From positions 1 to 33,392 of the forward strand of contig JBGSLA010000100.1 of the NCBI GenBank assembly GCA_041740935.1: a DNA stretch of 33,392 nt, written 5' to 3'. Below are positions 15,094-23,030 of the stretch, in pieces. The notes below the pieces were generated by a model. That model had not been told where the DNA came from and made no database searches. It worked only from the letters and a program-made list of their open reading frames with translations. Made by a program: the position numbers and the translations under genes. The DNA comes from JBGSLA01 sp041740935. Its GTDB lineage: Bacteria; Desulfobacterota; Desulfobaccia; Desulfobaccales; 0-14-0-80-60-11. Numbering within the stretch: position 1 is the first letter of the stretch; each line of letters opens with the position of its first letter.

Positions 15094-15534
15094 TCAGGCG
15101 ATTTTGGGGGGAGGTTCAGCCTGGGCCTGGAGGGCATGTTCCACTTTCATACAGCGGTCCATGACCACCTGCAGGCCGGCTGCCTTAGCCTTCCGGGCGG
15201 AGACCGGCTCGGCCAGACCCTGCTGCATCCAGACCGCCTTGGCCCCCACCGCAACGGCCTCATCCACAATGGCCGGGATGGCCTCCACATTCCGGAAGAT
15301 GTCCACCACCTCCACCGGGAAGGGAATATCTTTCAGGCTGCGGTAGCAGGTCTCCCCCAGGATCTCCTGCTGGCCCGGGTTCACCGGCACAATCCGGTAG
15401 CCGTGCTCCTTGAGGTAGTGGGCCACCTGAAAGCTGGCCCGCTCCGGTTTGGGAGACAGGCCCACCACCGCCACCACCTTGTACTTCCGGAGGATGTCCC
15501 TGATTTCCTCCGGAGTTGCCGTCACTTCGGTCAT
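15094..15534 (-). CDS. CoA-binding domain protein (YccU family)
   Basis: This gene encodes 146 aa, a Rossmann-type CoA_binding_2 domain filling the whole protein. Motifs: KVVAVVGLSPKPERASFQVAHYLKEHGYRIVPVNP (about 19-53; nucleotide loop and strand 2), LGETCYRSLKDIPFPVEVVDIFR (about 58-80) and AVWMQQGLAEPVSARKAKAAGLQVVMDRCMKVEH (about 100-133). The start is ATG 15534 behind GAGAAGAAGACT; a 29-residue upstream extension has no family similarity. The role is unknown; family members bind CoA in vitro. It is flanked by repeat patches on both sides. Confidence 0.87.
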   Translation of the reverse strand: MTEVTATPEEIRDILRKYKVVAVVGLSPKPERASFQVAHYLKEHGYRIVPVNPGQQEILGETCYRSLKDIPFPVEVVDIFRNVEAIPAIVDEAVAVGAKAVWMQQGLAEPVSARKAKAAGLQVVMDRCMKVEHALQAQAEPPPKIA

Positions 15535-15626
15535 AGTCTTCTTCTCCCATTTACCAGGCCGCATTCGCAGGACAACAAATGAATCCCTGTAATTTATTAA
15601 GCTTGTCCTGAAAAGTTCCATGGGGG

Positions 15627-15660
15627 GTGCCCACGGGCTGGAAGCCCGTGCTACCGGGGC
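15627..15660. repeat. Dispersed hairpin repeat
   Basis: CACGGGCT-GGA-AGCCCGTG followed by CTACCGGGG, just downstream of the TGTCCTGAAAAGTT border at about 15605-15618. It is the same family as 5696-5750. Confidence 0.75.
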
Positions 15661-15693
15661 CTTGCAACCCCTGTCCCGTCCCCCACACCTCCT

Positions 15694-15901
15694 CCCCTAA
15701 ACCCAATACGGTTCACTTAAGCAGGGAGGAATCGGCGGCCAGTGCTCGGAATACCATTTTCTCATTTCCCTGTCATGCTGAGCAAAGCTCCGCATCTCGT
15801 ATTTTGAGATTCTTCGGTCGCCTACGGCTCCCTCAGAATGACAGAAAAACTGAATTCGCTTCATCAGTTAGAATTTAAGTGAACAGCATTGCCCCTAAAC
15901 C
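15694..15901. mobile_element. 188-bp MITE with 10-bp target duplication
   Basis: A non-coding element spans 15704-15891. Its ends are 17-bp inverted repeats matching at 15 of 17 positions (left CAATACGGTTCACTTAA; right, reverse complement, CAATGCTGTTCACTTAA). It is directly flanked by the perfect direct repeat CCCCTAAACC (15694-15703 and 15892-15901). Inside are TGTCATGCTGAG (15771-15782) and its near-inverse CTCAGAATGACA (15832-15843). It has no transposase, so it would depend on an element elsewhere. A 10-11 bp duplication and CA-starting ends are reminiscent of IS4-type elements; that assignment is inference. Confidence 0.8.
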
Positions 15902-15996
15902 CGTTATTCAGGAACCCAGGCGTCCCCATTGTGCTGCACAGGCAAGATGCCTGTGCTCCCGGTCAAGGGTAAAAATGAACCACTTCCTTTTAATCC

Positions 15997-16788
15997 TCAC
16001 GCCGGCGGGGACTTCTGGGGCGGCTCCGGGGATTTGTGCAGCTGCATGGTGTCTTCGATTTTAAGGACCATCTTGAGGTATTGATAGCCGAATTTTAACA
16101 ACTCCAGGTCGTCGTCGTAGATGCGCTGCTGGGTGTCTTCGTCCACCTTGAAGACGTTCAGGAAATTGCTGGTAAAGATGAAGCGCCGGAACCGGTCCAG
16201 GTCGTACATTACCATCTGGAAGAGGTTGGCGGTCTTGTCGTCGATGTCCGGCTTGCCCACCGAGCTGCGCCGCAGCATCATGGCCTTCCACTCCCGGTTG
16301 ATGTCGTCGTAGTAATCCGCGCCCTGGTCCCGCTTCCAGGTCTCCACGGTCCATTCGGTCTCATCTTCAAAGCCCTTGCAGTGCTCCTCCATGACCAGGA
16401 AATAGAATTCTTCCACCCCCTGTTCGGTGATCATGGTGCCCTGGCCCACCGGATAATAGCGGCAGGTGGCGGGGCGGTCGGTGTACACCAGGCAGCCCTC
16501 CACGGGCCGGACAAAGGGGCACAGGCCCCCGAAGCGGGGCATGTCCATGAGGACCAGGGGCAGCCCCGATTTGTCGTGGACATCCCGGAAGGTGTAGCGC
16601 TCCAGGAATTCCGTGGAGGTGAGGCCCAGGCGCTGCTTCAGGCGAATAATGTCATAAGGGGTCAGGATGATTGTAGTTTTACCGCAACAGGCCGTAAAGC
16701 AGGCAACACCCGGGTGGCAGCGGAAGCGGAAGCGGCTCTCGGGAGTGAGCTTCACCGGGCGCACCACCTGCATATTCAGGTCAACCAT
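15997..16788 (-). CDS. YkgJ-family cysteine-cluster protein
   Basis: This gene encodes 263 aa. The YkgJ/CxxCxxCC-type zinc or iron-sulfur region is at the N-terminus: FRCHPGVACFTACCGKTTIILTPYDIIRLKQRLGLT (about 22-58), then GLCPFV, EGCLVYTDRPATCRYYPVG (about 98-117) and EEHCKGF (about 134-140). Together these give the usual eight or so conserved cysteines, with D-R-P-x-x-C-R-x-Y-P as the signature. The C-terminal half (about 150-250) is charged and helical, longer than minimal family members. The start ATG 16788 follows AAGGAGTTTTCT. Members are often annotated as putative Fe-S oxidoreductases; the function is unproven. Confidence 0.87.
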   Translation of the reverse strand: MVDLNMQVVRPVKLTPESRFRFRCHPGVACFTACCGKTTIILTPYDIIRLKQRLGLTSTEFLERYTFRDVHDKSGLPLVLMDMPRFGGLCPFVRPVEGCLVYTDRPATCRYYPVGQGTMITEQGVEEFYFLVMEEHCKGFEDETEWTVETWKRDQGADYYDDINREWKAMMLRRSSVGKPDIDDKTANLFQMVMYDLDRFRRFIFTSNFLNVFKVDEDTQQRIYDDDLELLKFGYQYLKMVLKIEDTMQLHKSPEPPQKSPPA

Positions 16789-16881
16789 AGAAAACTCCTT
16801 GCCTCAGATCGTTGGTGATATTGTATCAAAAATTTCCGAAACTTCCCGGTCAGAAAAAGACTTGCCACTTTTAGGAAACGC

Positions 16882-16909
16882 TTGCCAAAGGAAATTTTCC
16901 ATTTAGTAT
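16882..16909 (+). promoter_or_regulatory. Predicted promoter of the exported protein gene
   Basis: TTGCCA (16882-16887) and TAGTAT (16904-16909) are separated by 16 nt. Transcription would start near 16916, about 65 nt before ATG 16981. Confidence 0.4.
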
Positions 16910-16980
16910 GGGCTAGGAAAGTCGATGAATACGAGGGGGGAGTGATTCTCCCCCGAATTTCGCCCAGCAAGGAGGAGAGT

Positions 16981-17628
16981 ATGGGAAAAATGACCAGGTT
17001 ATGGCTGCTGGTGGGATTCCTGGGGGTGATGCTGGCCGCGCCCCTGGCGGTCATGGCCCAGTGGGGTCCCATCAAACGGGGCCTGGATGCAACGCGTCCG
17101 GCCCCGGTCCAGGGATTGAAAGAGCCTGAGCAGCATACCCCGCACAACGTGGCGGATGAGAAGGTGGCGGGCCCGGGTTTGGCTTCAGCCATGACCTTCA
17201 AAAACACCCAGAGGCCTTTTTCTTATACCATTCCGGCGGGGTGGCGCCAGGAATCGGGTGATCCCACCGGTAAAAACGTGGTCTTTATGCGCCCCGGCAC
17301 CACCGCCAGTTTTAATTTCCACTTCACCCAGCTGGTGCCCAGCTTTCCCCGCAAAGCCGCGGCGGACGCCGGCTACAAGCAGGCCATGGAGGAAAAGAGC
17401 ATCGGCAAATACCTGTCGGTGAAGCGCCGCGATCAGGGGGACGTCATCGGCTGGGAAACCATCGAAACCGCGGAAAAGGGCTCGGGGGGCTTCCAGCGCA
17501 TCCAATGGCAGTGCTATGACGGGCAGAATTATTATTATTCCTTCATGACCGCGGTGGATCCGCAACAGTTTTCGCAGCACCGGGCTGAAATGCAGCGGAT
17601 CATCGACTCGGTGCGCTTCGGGCGCTAA
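16981..17628 (+). CDS. Exported protein with PsbP/DUF1795-like domain
   Basis: This gene encodes 215 aa. ATG 16981 is chosen because AAGGAGGAGAGT directly precedes it and a Sec signal peptide begins there (MGKMTRLWLLVGFLGVMLAAPLAVMAQ, cleavage near residue 27). An ATG 33 codons upstream would bury that signal. The linker (about 28-75) is Pro-rich. The mature domain (about 76-215) begins KNTQRPFSYTIPAGWRQES and continues with NVVFMRPGTTASFNFHF and GFQRIQWQCYDGQNYYYSFMTAVDPQQF, ending IIDSVRFGR. This layout resembles PsbP-like/DUF1795 periplasmic proteins, but the match is only by pattern. It is monocistronic. Function unknown. Confidence 0.8.
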   Translation: MGKMTRLWLLVGFLGVMLAAPLAVMAQWGPIKRGLDATRPAPVQGLKEPEQHTPHNVADEKVAGPGLASAMTFKNTQRPFSYTIPAGWRQESGDPTGKNVVFMRPGTTASFNFHFTQLVPSFPRKAAADAGYKQAMEEKSIGKYLSVKRRDQGDVIGWETIETAEKGSGGFQRIQWQCYDGQNYYYSFMTAVDPQQFSQHRAEMQRIIDSVRFGR

Positions 17629-17991
17629 GGGCCGGTCGTGGCGGGATGGCCGCCCCACAGCAAAGTTCCCGTAGGGTGCGTTTCACGCACCATTTTTGGC
17701 GGATATAACGCACCCTACGTGACACATGTTCAAGCAGAACCTAAGGCGGGAAGCGCTTCGCTTTCCCGCCCTATGGGTCTTTAAGCCCGCCAAATTGTAG
17801 CCGCAGGCTTTACCGTGAAAATCCACCCGTAGGGGCGGGGTTACCCCGCCCCTACAAAAGTTTTTCATAGCCGGGGGTGGCCAATACGGCCATGATGGTT
17901 TAGCCTGCACCGGCACAGGCGAGATGCCTGTGGTCACGGTTGCTGCCCCCAGGATGCCCGTGGTCACGCTTTTTCCATCCCCCCCCCCCCC
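17629..17991. repeat. Repeat-filled convergent intergenic region
   Basis: There is no gene. It holds GTAGGGTGCGT-TTC-ACGCACC plus GCGGATATAACGCACCCTAC (17671-17720; a sister copy is at 31181-31231). It also has GGCGGGAAGCG-CTTCGCTTTCCCGCC (about 17744-17770), GTAGGGGCGGGG-TTA-CCCCGCCCCTAC (17829-17855) and several GGATGCCCGTGG/GATGCCTGTGG half-hairpins. It ends in a run of 13 C (17979-17991). Confidence 0.75.
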
Positions 17992-18019
17992 AAAAAAAAC
18001 CGGCCCCCGAGGGGGCCGG
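17992..18019 (-). terminator. Rho-independent terminator downstream of qmoC
   Basis: On the minus strand, CCGGCCCCC and GGGGGCCGG with a two-base loop are followed by eight Ts (complement of 17992-17999). It lies about 130 nt after the qmoC stop, which fits the end of the sulfate-reduction operon. Confidence 0.85.
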
Positions 18020-18105
18020 TGGATGTCAGGGTTCAGGTCGCTTCGATTTTATTCCGGGTTCCCTTGAAAATGAACCGAATCTATCGGGTAACCTCGTGAA
18101 TTACT

Positions 18106-18138
18106 TGTAGGGGCGGGTTTGAAGCCCGCCCCTACAAA
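18106..18138. repeat. Dispersed palindromic repeat after qmoC
   Basis: TTGTAGGGGCGGG and its perfect complement around a short loop TTTGAAG, beginning 12 bp past the qmoC stop. The same palindrome type is at 17829-17855. There is no T-tract, so it is not itself a terminator. Confidence 0.75.
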
Positions 18139-18150
18139 ACGCACCGAGTC

Positions 18151-19341
18151 TTAGAAGCCCCGGTCCGACATGCGGGCGTACAGCATGGCCGTGGTGCGGT
18201 ACACCAGGTGGGCGATCTTGGTGTAGGGCGCAAAGAAAAACAGGCAGAAGATCGTCACCAGGTGCAGGAAGTAGGTGGGATAGGCCAGGGTCGGCGACCC
18301 CAGCAGCCGGAAGAACCAGGACAGGGCTCCGGTGAGGCCCACCGCGGCAATGAGATAAATGAGCTGCCAGTCGAAGTAAGAGCCGTAGCCGGCCGTTTCG
18401 GCATTCTCCAGCCGGGATTGATAGATCCGGTAAATCCCGAAGATCAGCAGCCCGGTGCCCAGCAGGGCCAGCCATTTCAGGGGATCGGGCGGCCACAGCA
18501 GGGTATAGGGTGAGTCAAAGTGGATCACCCACTCCCGCAGGAAGCCCCAGGAAGTGACGATGCCCAGGAAGATGAACCCAAAGACCAACAACAGGTGGTT
18601 GAGGGCCCGGCCGAAGGTGGTGGTGCATTCCCGGAAGCGGTTGTGCCACAGGATGTCCTTGACGACCGCGATCAGGTTGCCCGCACAACCGCCCTGGAGC
18701 TTCACCTTCCAGGGGTTGGCCTCATTGAGGTCCTTCCAGTAGCGCATGACCCCGAGGCCCAGGACCCCCACCGCGAAGAAGAAGGCGGGCACAAAGATCA
18801 GGTCAACAGCCCAGAGGGTGGGGAAGAGTTTGGAGAAAACAATCTTTTCCCCCGCCGGTATAGCGATACCTTTATGAGCGAAGGTATTCACCGCGCCGCC
18901 GACATGTTCCTTGACCTTCAGCCCGATCATGCCCAGGACATAGAGCCAGCCGAGGAGCAGCACCACCGGCATGGCGATGAGGGCCGGAAGGAACTTGATG
19001 TCCCCCACCAGGCGGGCCAGGATGGACGGAAAGGCGTATTGTTCGATACACATCTGCCGCAAGACCCCGAGGACCTCCCCGGGCCTGGCCCCCCGGGGGC
19101 AGTGCACCGTGCAGTCGCTGCATTGGTGGCACAGCCAGATGTCCGGGTCCTTCAGGACATCTTTCAAGCCCCACTGGGCCATGAGCATCTCTTTCCGGGG
19201 AAAGGGTCTTTCGTCAGGGCTCAGGTTGCACACCACGTCGCAGGTGTCGCACTGGTAACACTTTTTGGCGGTGTCCCCCCCGGCGGCGACGATCCGCTTG
19301 ACGAATTGCAGATCCGGTTTAATGAGAGTTTCGCCTGCCAT
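18151..19341 (-). CDS. qmoC: QmoC, quinone-interacting membrane-bound oxidoreductase subunit C
   Basis: This gene encodes 396 aa, the membrane anchor of QmoABC. It takes electrons from menaquinol and passes them through QmoA/B to APS reductase. The N-terminal HdrC-like part has two [4Fe-4S] motifs, C-Y-Q-C-D-T-C-D-V-V-C (about 28-38) and C-H-Q-C-S-D-C-T-V-H-C-P (about 71-82). The HdrE-like membrane part begins near residue 115 and has about six TM helices; it includes RFRECTTTFGRALNHLLLVFGF (about 243-264), whose His is a candidate heme b ligand, and YPTYFLHLVTIFCLFFFAPYTKIAHLVYR near the end. The start ATG 19341 follows GGAGGTGTGATCC, 12 nt after the qmoB stop. Confidence 0.97.
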   Translation of the reverse strand: MAGETLIKPDLQFVKRIVAAGGDTAKKCYQCDTCDVVCNLSPDERPFPRKEMLMAQWGLKDVLKDPDIWLCHQCSDCTVHCPRGARPGEVLGVLRQMCIEQYAFPSILARLVGDIKFLPALIAMPVVLLLGWLYVLGMIGLKVKEHVGGAVNTFAHKGIAIPAGEKIVFSKLFPTLWAVDLIFVPAFFFAVGVLGLGVMRYWKDLNEANPWKVKLQGGCAGNLIAVVKDILWHNRFRECTTTFGRALNHLLLVFGFIFLGIVTSWGFLREWVIHFDSPYTLLWPPDPLKWLALLGTGLLIFGIYRIYQSRLENAETAGYGSYFDWQLIYLIAAVGLTGALSWFFRLLGSPTLAYPTYFLHLVTIFCLFFFAPYTKIAHLVYRTTAMLYARMSDRGF

Positions 19342-19353
19342 GGATCACACCTC

Positions 19354-21525
19354 CTACATGCCTTTAAAGGGGTTGGGGCCGACTTCTTCGACCCGCTTCA
19401 CAAAGTCATCGATAATTTTCGGCAGCTTGTCGAAATCCGAGATGGCCACCTGGTACAGTTGCACCCGGTCGGATTCGAGACCGAGTTTATCCAGGGTTTC
19501 CGACAGCTTGGTCATCCGGTAGGCGCACAGTTCGCTGCCTTTGGCGAAGTGGCACTGGTAATCGTCGCCGTACTTGCAGCCCAACAGAATCATGCCGTCC
19601 ACGCCCCGGGAGAAGGCGTCGGAGACCCACACCAGGTTGAAGGAACCCATACAGCGCAGGGGCAAAAAGCGCACCTGCGGGTTGAGGTTCAGTTTATGCA
19701 GCGCCACGGCGTCCAGGGCCGGGTAGGCGTCGTTTTCGCACACCAGGCCGAGGATGCGCATGGGGACTTCCTCGTCGTCTTCGATATCGTCTTCGGTGGG
19801 CACGTCCAGGGATTTGAGCATGGAGCCGATGATGTCCACGCTGAAGTCCTTGAAGTTGATGATGCGCTCGGGACAGGCCCCCATGCAGGTGCCGCAGCGA
19901 CGGCAGCGGTTGATCCGGAAGAAGGGCGTGCCTTTTTCGTCTTCATCGATGGCCCCGAAGGGACATTCCTCAGTGCAGCGTTTGCACTGGGTGCAGCGCT
20001 GCATGATGGGGTCCGGGAAGGTTTCGTCCCAGGCCCGGGGGTGGAGGGCCATGCCGGCCAGATCGTGGTCAATGGCCTGGATGGCCTTGAGCGCCGCGCC
20101 CACGCCGTCATCCATGGCCATGGCCATGCCCATGGCCTGGCGCACGCCGCCGGCGGCGTAGATGCCGGTGCGGCGGGTTTCATAGGGGAAGCAGATGAAG
20201 TTGGAGTCAGCAAAGCCGTTGAACAGATCCAGGTCCGGCAGACCCGGACCCTGGCGGTACTCCAGTTGGAGGACCGGGTCCTCCGCGGTAACCGGCACCA
20301 TGCCGGTGGCCAGGACCACCATATCCGCCTCGAAGACCACGTTTTCCCCCAGCAGGGTGTCCTTGGCGGCGATTCTCAGGACGCCGCCGGGGGCCGGGGT
20401 CACGCCCGTGACTTCGGCCTTGGTGAGCATGACGCCCGGGTCGCTCTGGGCCTCTTTGTAAAAGAGCTCCAGCTGCCCGGGGATGCGGATGTCTTTGTAT
20501 AAAACCATGGCGGCGGCGTCGGGATTGGCCTGCCGCACATACAGGGCCTGCTTCAGGGACGAGGCGCAGCAGATGTCGGAGCAGTACGGCAGATGCTCCG
20601 GGTCGCGCTGGCCGGCGCAGAGGACAAAGGCCACGGTGTTGGGGACTTTGCCGTCCGAGGGGCGGGCGATCCTGCCCTTTTTGGCCATTTCCTCCATCTC
20701 CAGGCTGGTGATGATGTCCGGAGAAGCGCCGTAGCTGAATTTTTCCAGCTTGGTGGCGTCATAAGGCTTCCAGCCGGCGGCCATGACCACGGAGCCGATG
20801 CGGATGCTTTCCTCGTTGCCGTTGCTGCTGATGGTGACATCCAGGAGGCCGGGCTGGCCCTCCATTTTGGTCACCTGGCTGTTCAGCAGGACCCGAACGC
20901 CGGGCTCGGCTTCCACTTCCTTGATCTTGGCCAGGACCGGGGGTTCCTGCAGCTGGGTATAGGGATAGCTGGTGGGGGTGGCGCGGTGCAATTTGGCGCC
21001 GTAGCCGCCCAACTGCGCCTCTTTTTCCACCAGAATGACCTCGTAGTTGTTGCGGGCGGCGAACAGGGCCGCGGACAGGCCGGCGGCGCCGCCGCCGATC
21101 ACCAGGATGATCTTGCTTTGTTCTTCTTCGTGTTTGAAGGGCTCAGGCAGGTCGGTCTTTTTGATCTTGGCCCCGTACATCCGGATATAGTCTTCGGCCA
21201 GGGGCTGGGTTTCCTTGTGTTCGGGGTCCTGGGTCCAGGCCACCAGCTCCCGGAGACCCGCCCGTTCGATGATGCAGCCGGGGAAGTCGAACTCCTCGAA
21301 TTTCACCCGGGGGGAGCAGGCGGCGATGAGCAGGCAGTTGACCCCCTCATTGGCGATATCCTGCCTGATCATCTCCAGGCCTTCGGGACTGCACAGGCAG
21401 TCGTGCTCCTTGACCAGTGGGATTTTGGCCTCCCGGGTCGCCACCTTGCTCAGGTCGGCCATCTTGACGACCTCCCCGATGCCACAGCCCTTGCACAAAT
21501 ACGCCGCGTATTTCCGTTCTTCCAT
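19354..21525 (-). CDS. qmoB: QmoB, HdrA/MvhD-like subunit of QmoABC
   Basis: This gene encodes 723 aa, a soluble flavoprotein subunit on the cytoplasmic side. The N-terminal HdrA-like segment carries C-K-G-C-G-I-G (about 11-17) and other cysteines. The FAD-binding fold begins at KIILVIGGGAAGLSAALFAARNNYEVILVEKE (about 137-168). YCSDICCASSLKQALYVRQ (about 325-343) is the second HdrA signature. Two [4Fe-4S] ferredoxin motifs lie at about 515-562 (CTQCKRCTEECP and CRRCGTCMGACP). The C-terminal MvhD/FrhD-like domain (about 595-715) has LGLVCENDA, LPLRCMGSFN and LLGCKYGDDYQCHF. The start ATG 21525 uses AGGAGG, which overlaps the qmoA stop TAG. Confidence 0.97.
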   Translation of the reverse strand: MEERKYAAYLCKGCGIGEVVKMADLSKVATREAKIPLVKEHDCLCSPEGLEMIRQDIANEGVNCLLIAACSPRVKFEEFDFPGCIIERAGLRELVAWTQDPEHKETQPLAEDYIRMYGAKIKKTDLPEPFKHEEEQSKIILVIGGGAAGLSAALFAARNNYEVILVEKEAQLGGYGAKLHRATPTSYPYTQLQEPPVLAKIKEVEAEPGVRVLLNSQVTKMEGQPGLLDVTISSNGNEESIRIGSVVMAAGWKPYDATKLEKFSYGASPDIITSLEMEEMAKKGRIARPSDGKVPNTVAFVLCAGQRDPEHLPYCSDICCASSLKQALYVRQANPDAAAMVLYKDIRIPGQLELFYKEAQSDPGVMLTKAEVTGVTPAPGGVLRIAAKDTLLGENVVFEADMVVLATGMVPVTAEDPVLQLEYRQGPGLPDLDLFNGFADSNFICFPYETRRTGIYAAGGVRQAMGMAMAMDDGVGAALKAIQAIDHDLAGMALHPRAWDETFPDPIMQRCTQCKRCTEECPFGAIDEDEKGTPFFRINRCRRCGTCMGACPERIINFKDFSVDIIGSMLKSLDVPTEDDIEDDEEVPMRILGLVCENDAYPALDAVALHKLNLNPQVRFLPLRCMGSFNLVWVSDAFSRGVDGMILLGCKYGDDYQCHFAKGSELCAYRMTKLSETLDKLGLESDRVQLYQVAISDFDKLPKIIDDFVKRVEEVGPNPFKGM

Positions 21526-21527
21526 GG

Positions 21528-22787
21528 CTACCTCCTGCTCAGGCTGATGAGACTTTTCAGGGCGGCCCCGGTGGCGTCTTCGTTGGACTTCATGACATCC
21601 AGCGGACTTTTCATCGAGGCGACGGCGTTGACCCCGTCAGGCAAGAGCTCGGGAATGATGAAACCCTCGGGGGTGTAAGACAAGGGCAGCGGGAAGGGCT
21701 TGTCTTTGGTGGTGGGCACCATGCCGGCGGCCAGGACCACCAGATCGAAGACTTCCTTCAGTTTGCGGCCGCTGATGGTGTCTTCCACAGTGACCACCAC
21801 CTTGTCGGTGCCGGGCTGCTGCTCCACTTTGGCCACCTTGCCCCGGATGAGCTTGACCAACTCATCATCCCGCACTTTCCACATAAACTGCTCGTAGCGG
21901 CCCGGGGTGCGCAGGTCGATATAGAATACCGTGGCTTCACACTCAGGGTCCTGCTCCCTCAGGTAGGTGGTCTGTTTCAGGGAGGCCATGCAGCAGATGT
22001 AGGAGCAGTAGGGCAGATGGTTCTCATCCCGGGAGCCGGCGCACTGCACGAAGGCCACCTTTTTGGGGGGCTGGCTGTCACTGGGGCGCAAAATCTTGCC
22101 GCCGGTGGGGCCGTTGGCGGCCGCCAGGCGTTCCATCTGCATATTGGTGATGACGTTTTTCACCTGCCCCATGCCCAGGGTTGCCACCTTGGAGACGTCA
22201 TAGAGGTCCCAACCGCCGGCCAGGACGATGGCGCCCACCTGGAAGGTCAGGGTCTGAGGCTGCATGTTGAGGTCAATGGCCTCATACTGGCAGGCCTCCA
22301 GGCATTTCTGACCGCAGTTGTCGGCGCAGGCCTCCTGGTCGATGACATATTTCTGGGGAAAGGCCATGTCAAAGGGAAGATAGGCCGCTTTGGTTTTGTC
22401 CAAACCGTAATTAAAATCGTTCACCCGCCAAGACGGACAGGCTTCCGCACAGGCGTTGCAGGCCACGCAGCGGTCGTTGACCAGGCGGGGCTTGATCTGC
22501 ACGGTCACCTCAAACTCGCCGGCGCTGCCAGAGACCTGGGTCACTTCCGCCATGGTGTGGAAGGTGATCCGGGGATTTTCCCGGATGCGGCGGAATTGAA
22601 TCTCCAGACCGCAGGTAGGCGGGCAGAGCTTGGGGAAGTATCGGTGGAGTTGAGCGACCCGGCCGCCCAGGTAGGGCCCTTTCTCGACAATGATCGCCTG
22701 AGCCCCGGACTCGGCCGCTTCAATGGCCGTGGTCAGACCGCTCATGCCTCCCCCGACAACCAGGATTGTGCTGTTGTCGGCGCTCAC
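21528..22787 (-). CDS. qmoA: QmoA, HdrA-like flavoprotein subunit
   Basis: This gene encodes 419 aa. It starts at GTG 22787 behind AAAGGAGGACTAAG. The FAD-binding fold is at the very N-terminus: STILVVGGGMSGLTTAIEAAESGAQAIIVEKG (about 6-37). CPPTCGLEIQFRRI follows at about 54-67, and a [4Fe-4S] site is indicated by CVACNACAEACP (about 105-116). A second Cys group, CADNCGQKCLEAC, lies near 150-162. YCSYICCMASLKQTTYLREQDP is the HdrA-type motif shared with QmoB. It works with QmoB and QmoC to move electrons from menaquinol to AprAB. It is separated from aprA by 243 nt containing hairpins, while qmoB follows after only 2 nt. Confidence 0.97.
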   Translation of the reverse strand: MSADNSTILVVGGGMSGLTTAIEAAESGAQAIIVEKGPYLGGRVAQLHRYFPKLCPPTCGLEIQFRRIRENPRITFHTMAEVTQVSGSAGEFEVTVQIKPRLVNDRCVACNACAEACPSWRVNDFNYGLDKTKAAYLPFDMAFPQKYVIDQEACADNCGQKCLEACQYEAIDLNMQPQTLTFQVGAIVLAGGWDLYDVSKVATLGMGQVKNVITNMQMERLAAANGPTGGKILRPSDSQPPKKVAFVQCAGSRDENHLPYCSYICCMASLKQTTYLREQDPECEATVFYIDLRTPGRYEQFMWKVRDDELVKLIRGKVAKVEQQPGTDKVVVTVEDTISGRKLKEVFDLVVLAAGMVPTTKDKPFPLPLSYTPEGFIIPELLPDGVNAVASMKSPLDVMKSNEDATGAALKSLISLSRR

Positions 22788-22942
22788 CTTAGTCCTCCTT
22801 TAGGAGCTTACCGGAATAGGTGTTTGGCGTTCGTTTTCGGATAAGCAAGTCGCGAGTTTTCACCCCGTCACCAGGAAGAGCTTTGAGGAAAAAGTCAGTT
22901 AGGCGTTGATCTTATCCGCAACCGAATACCGCAGACCATCTT

Positions 22943-22980
22943 AAAAAATTGGCCGTGGGAGGTTCCAAGACCACGGCCAA
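22943..22980 (-). terminator. Terminator-like hairpin between aprA and qmoA
   Basis: On the minus strand, a perfect 10-bp stem, TTGGCCGTGG with CCACGGCCAA, has a 12-nt loop and is followed directly by six Ts (complement of 22943-22948). It should end at least part of the sat-aprBA transcripts, or cause pausing, before qmoABC. Confidence 0.78.
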
Positions 22981-22989
22981 AAGCAGAAG

Positions 22990-23015
22990 CCCGGGGCTTC
23001 ACAGGAAGCCCCGGG
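22990..23015 (-). repeat. Perfect 11-bp hairpin after aprA
   Basis: CCCGGGGCTTC and GAAGCCCCGGG with a four-base loop, 15 bp after the aprA stop and just before the terminator hairpin. It has no T-tract; it could protect the 3' end of the aprBA message. Confidence 0.75.
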
Positions 23016-23030
23016 GAGGATAGTCAGGAT

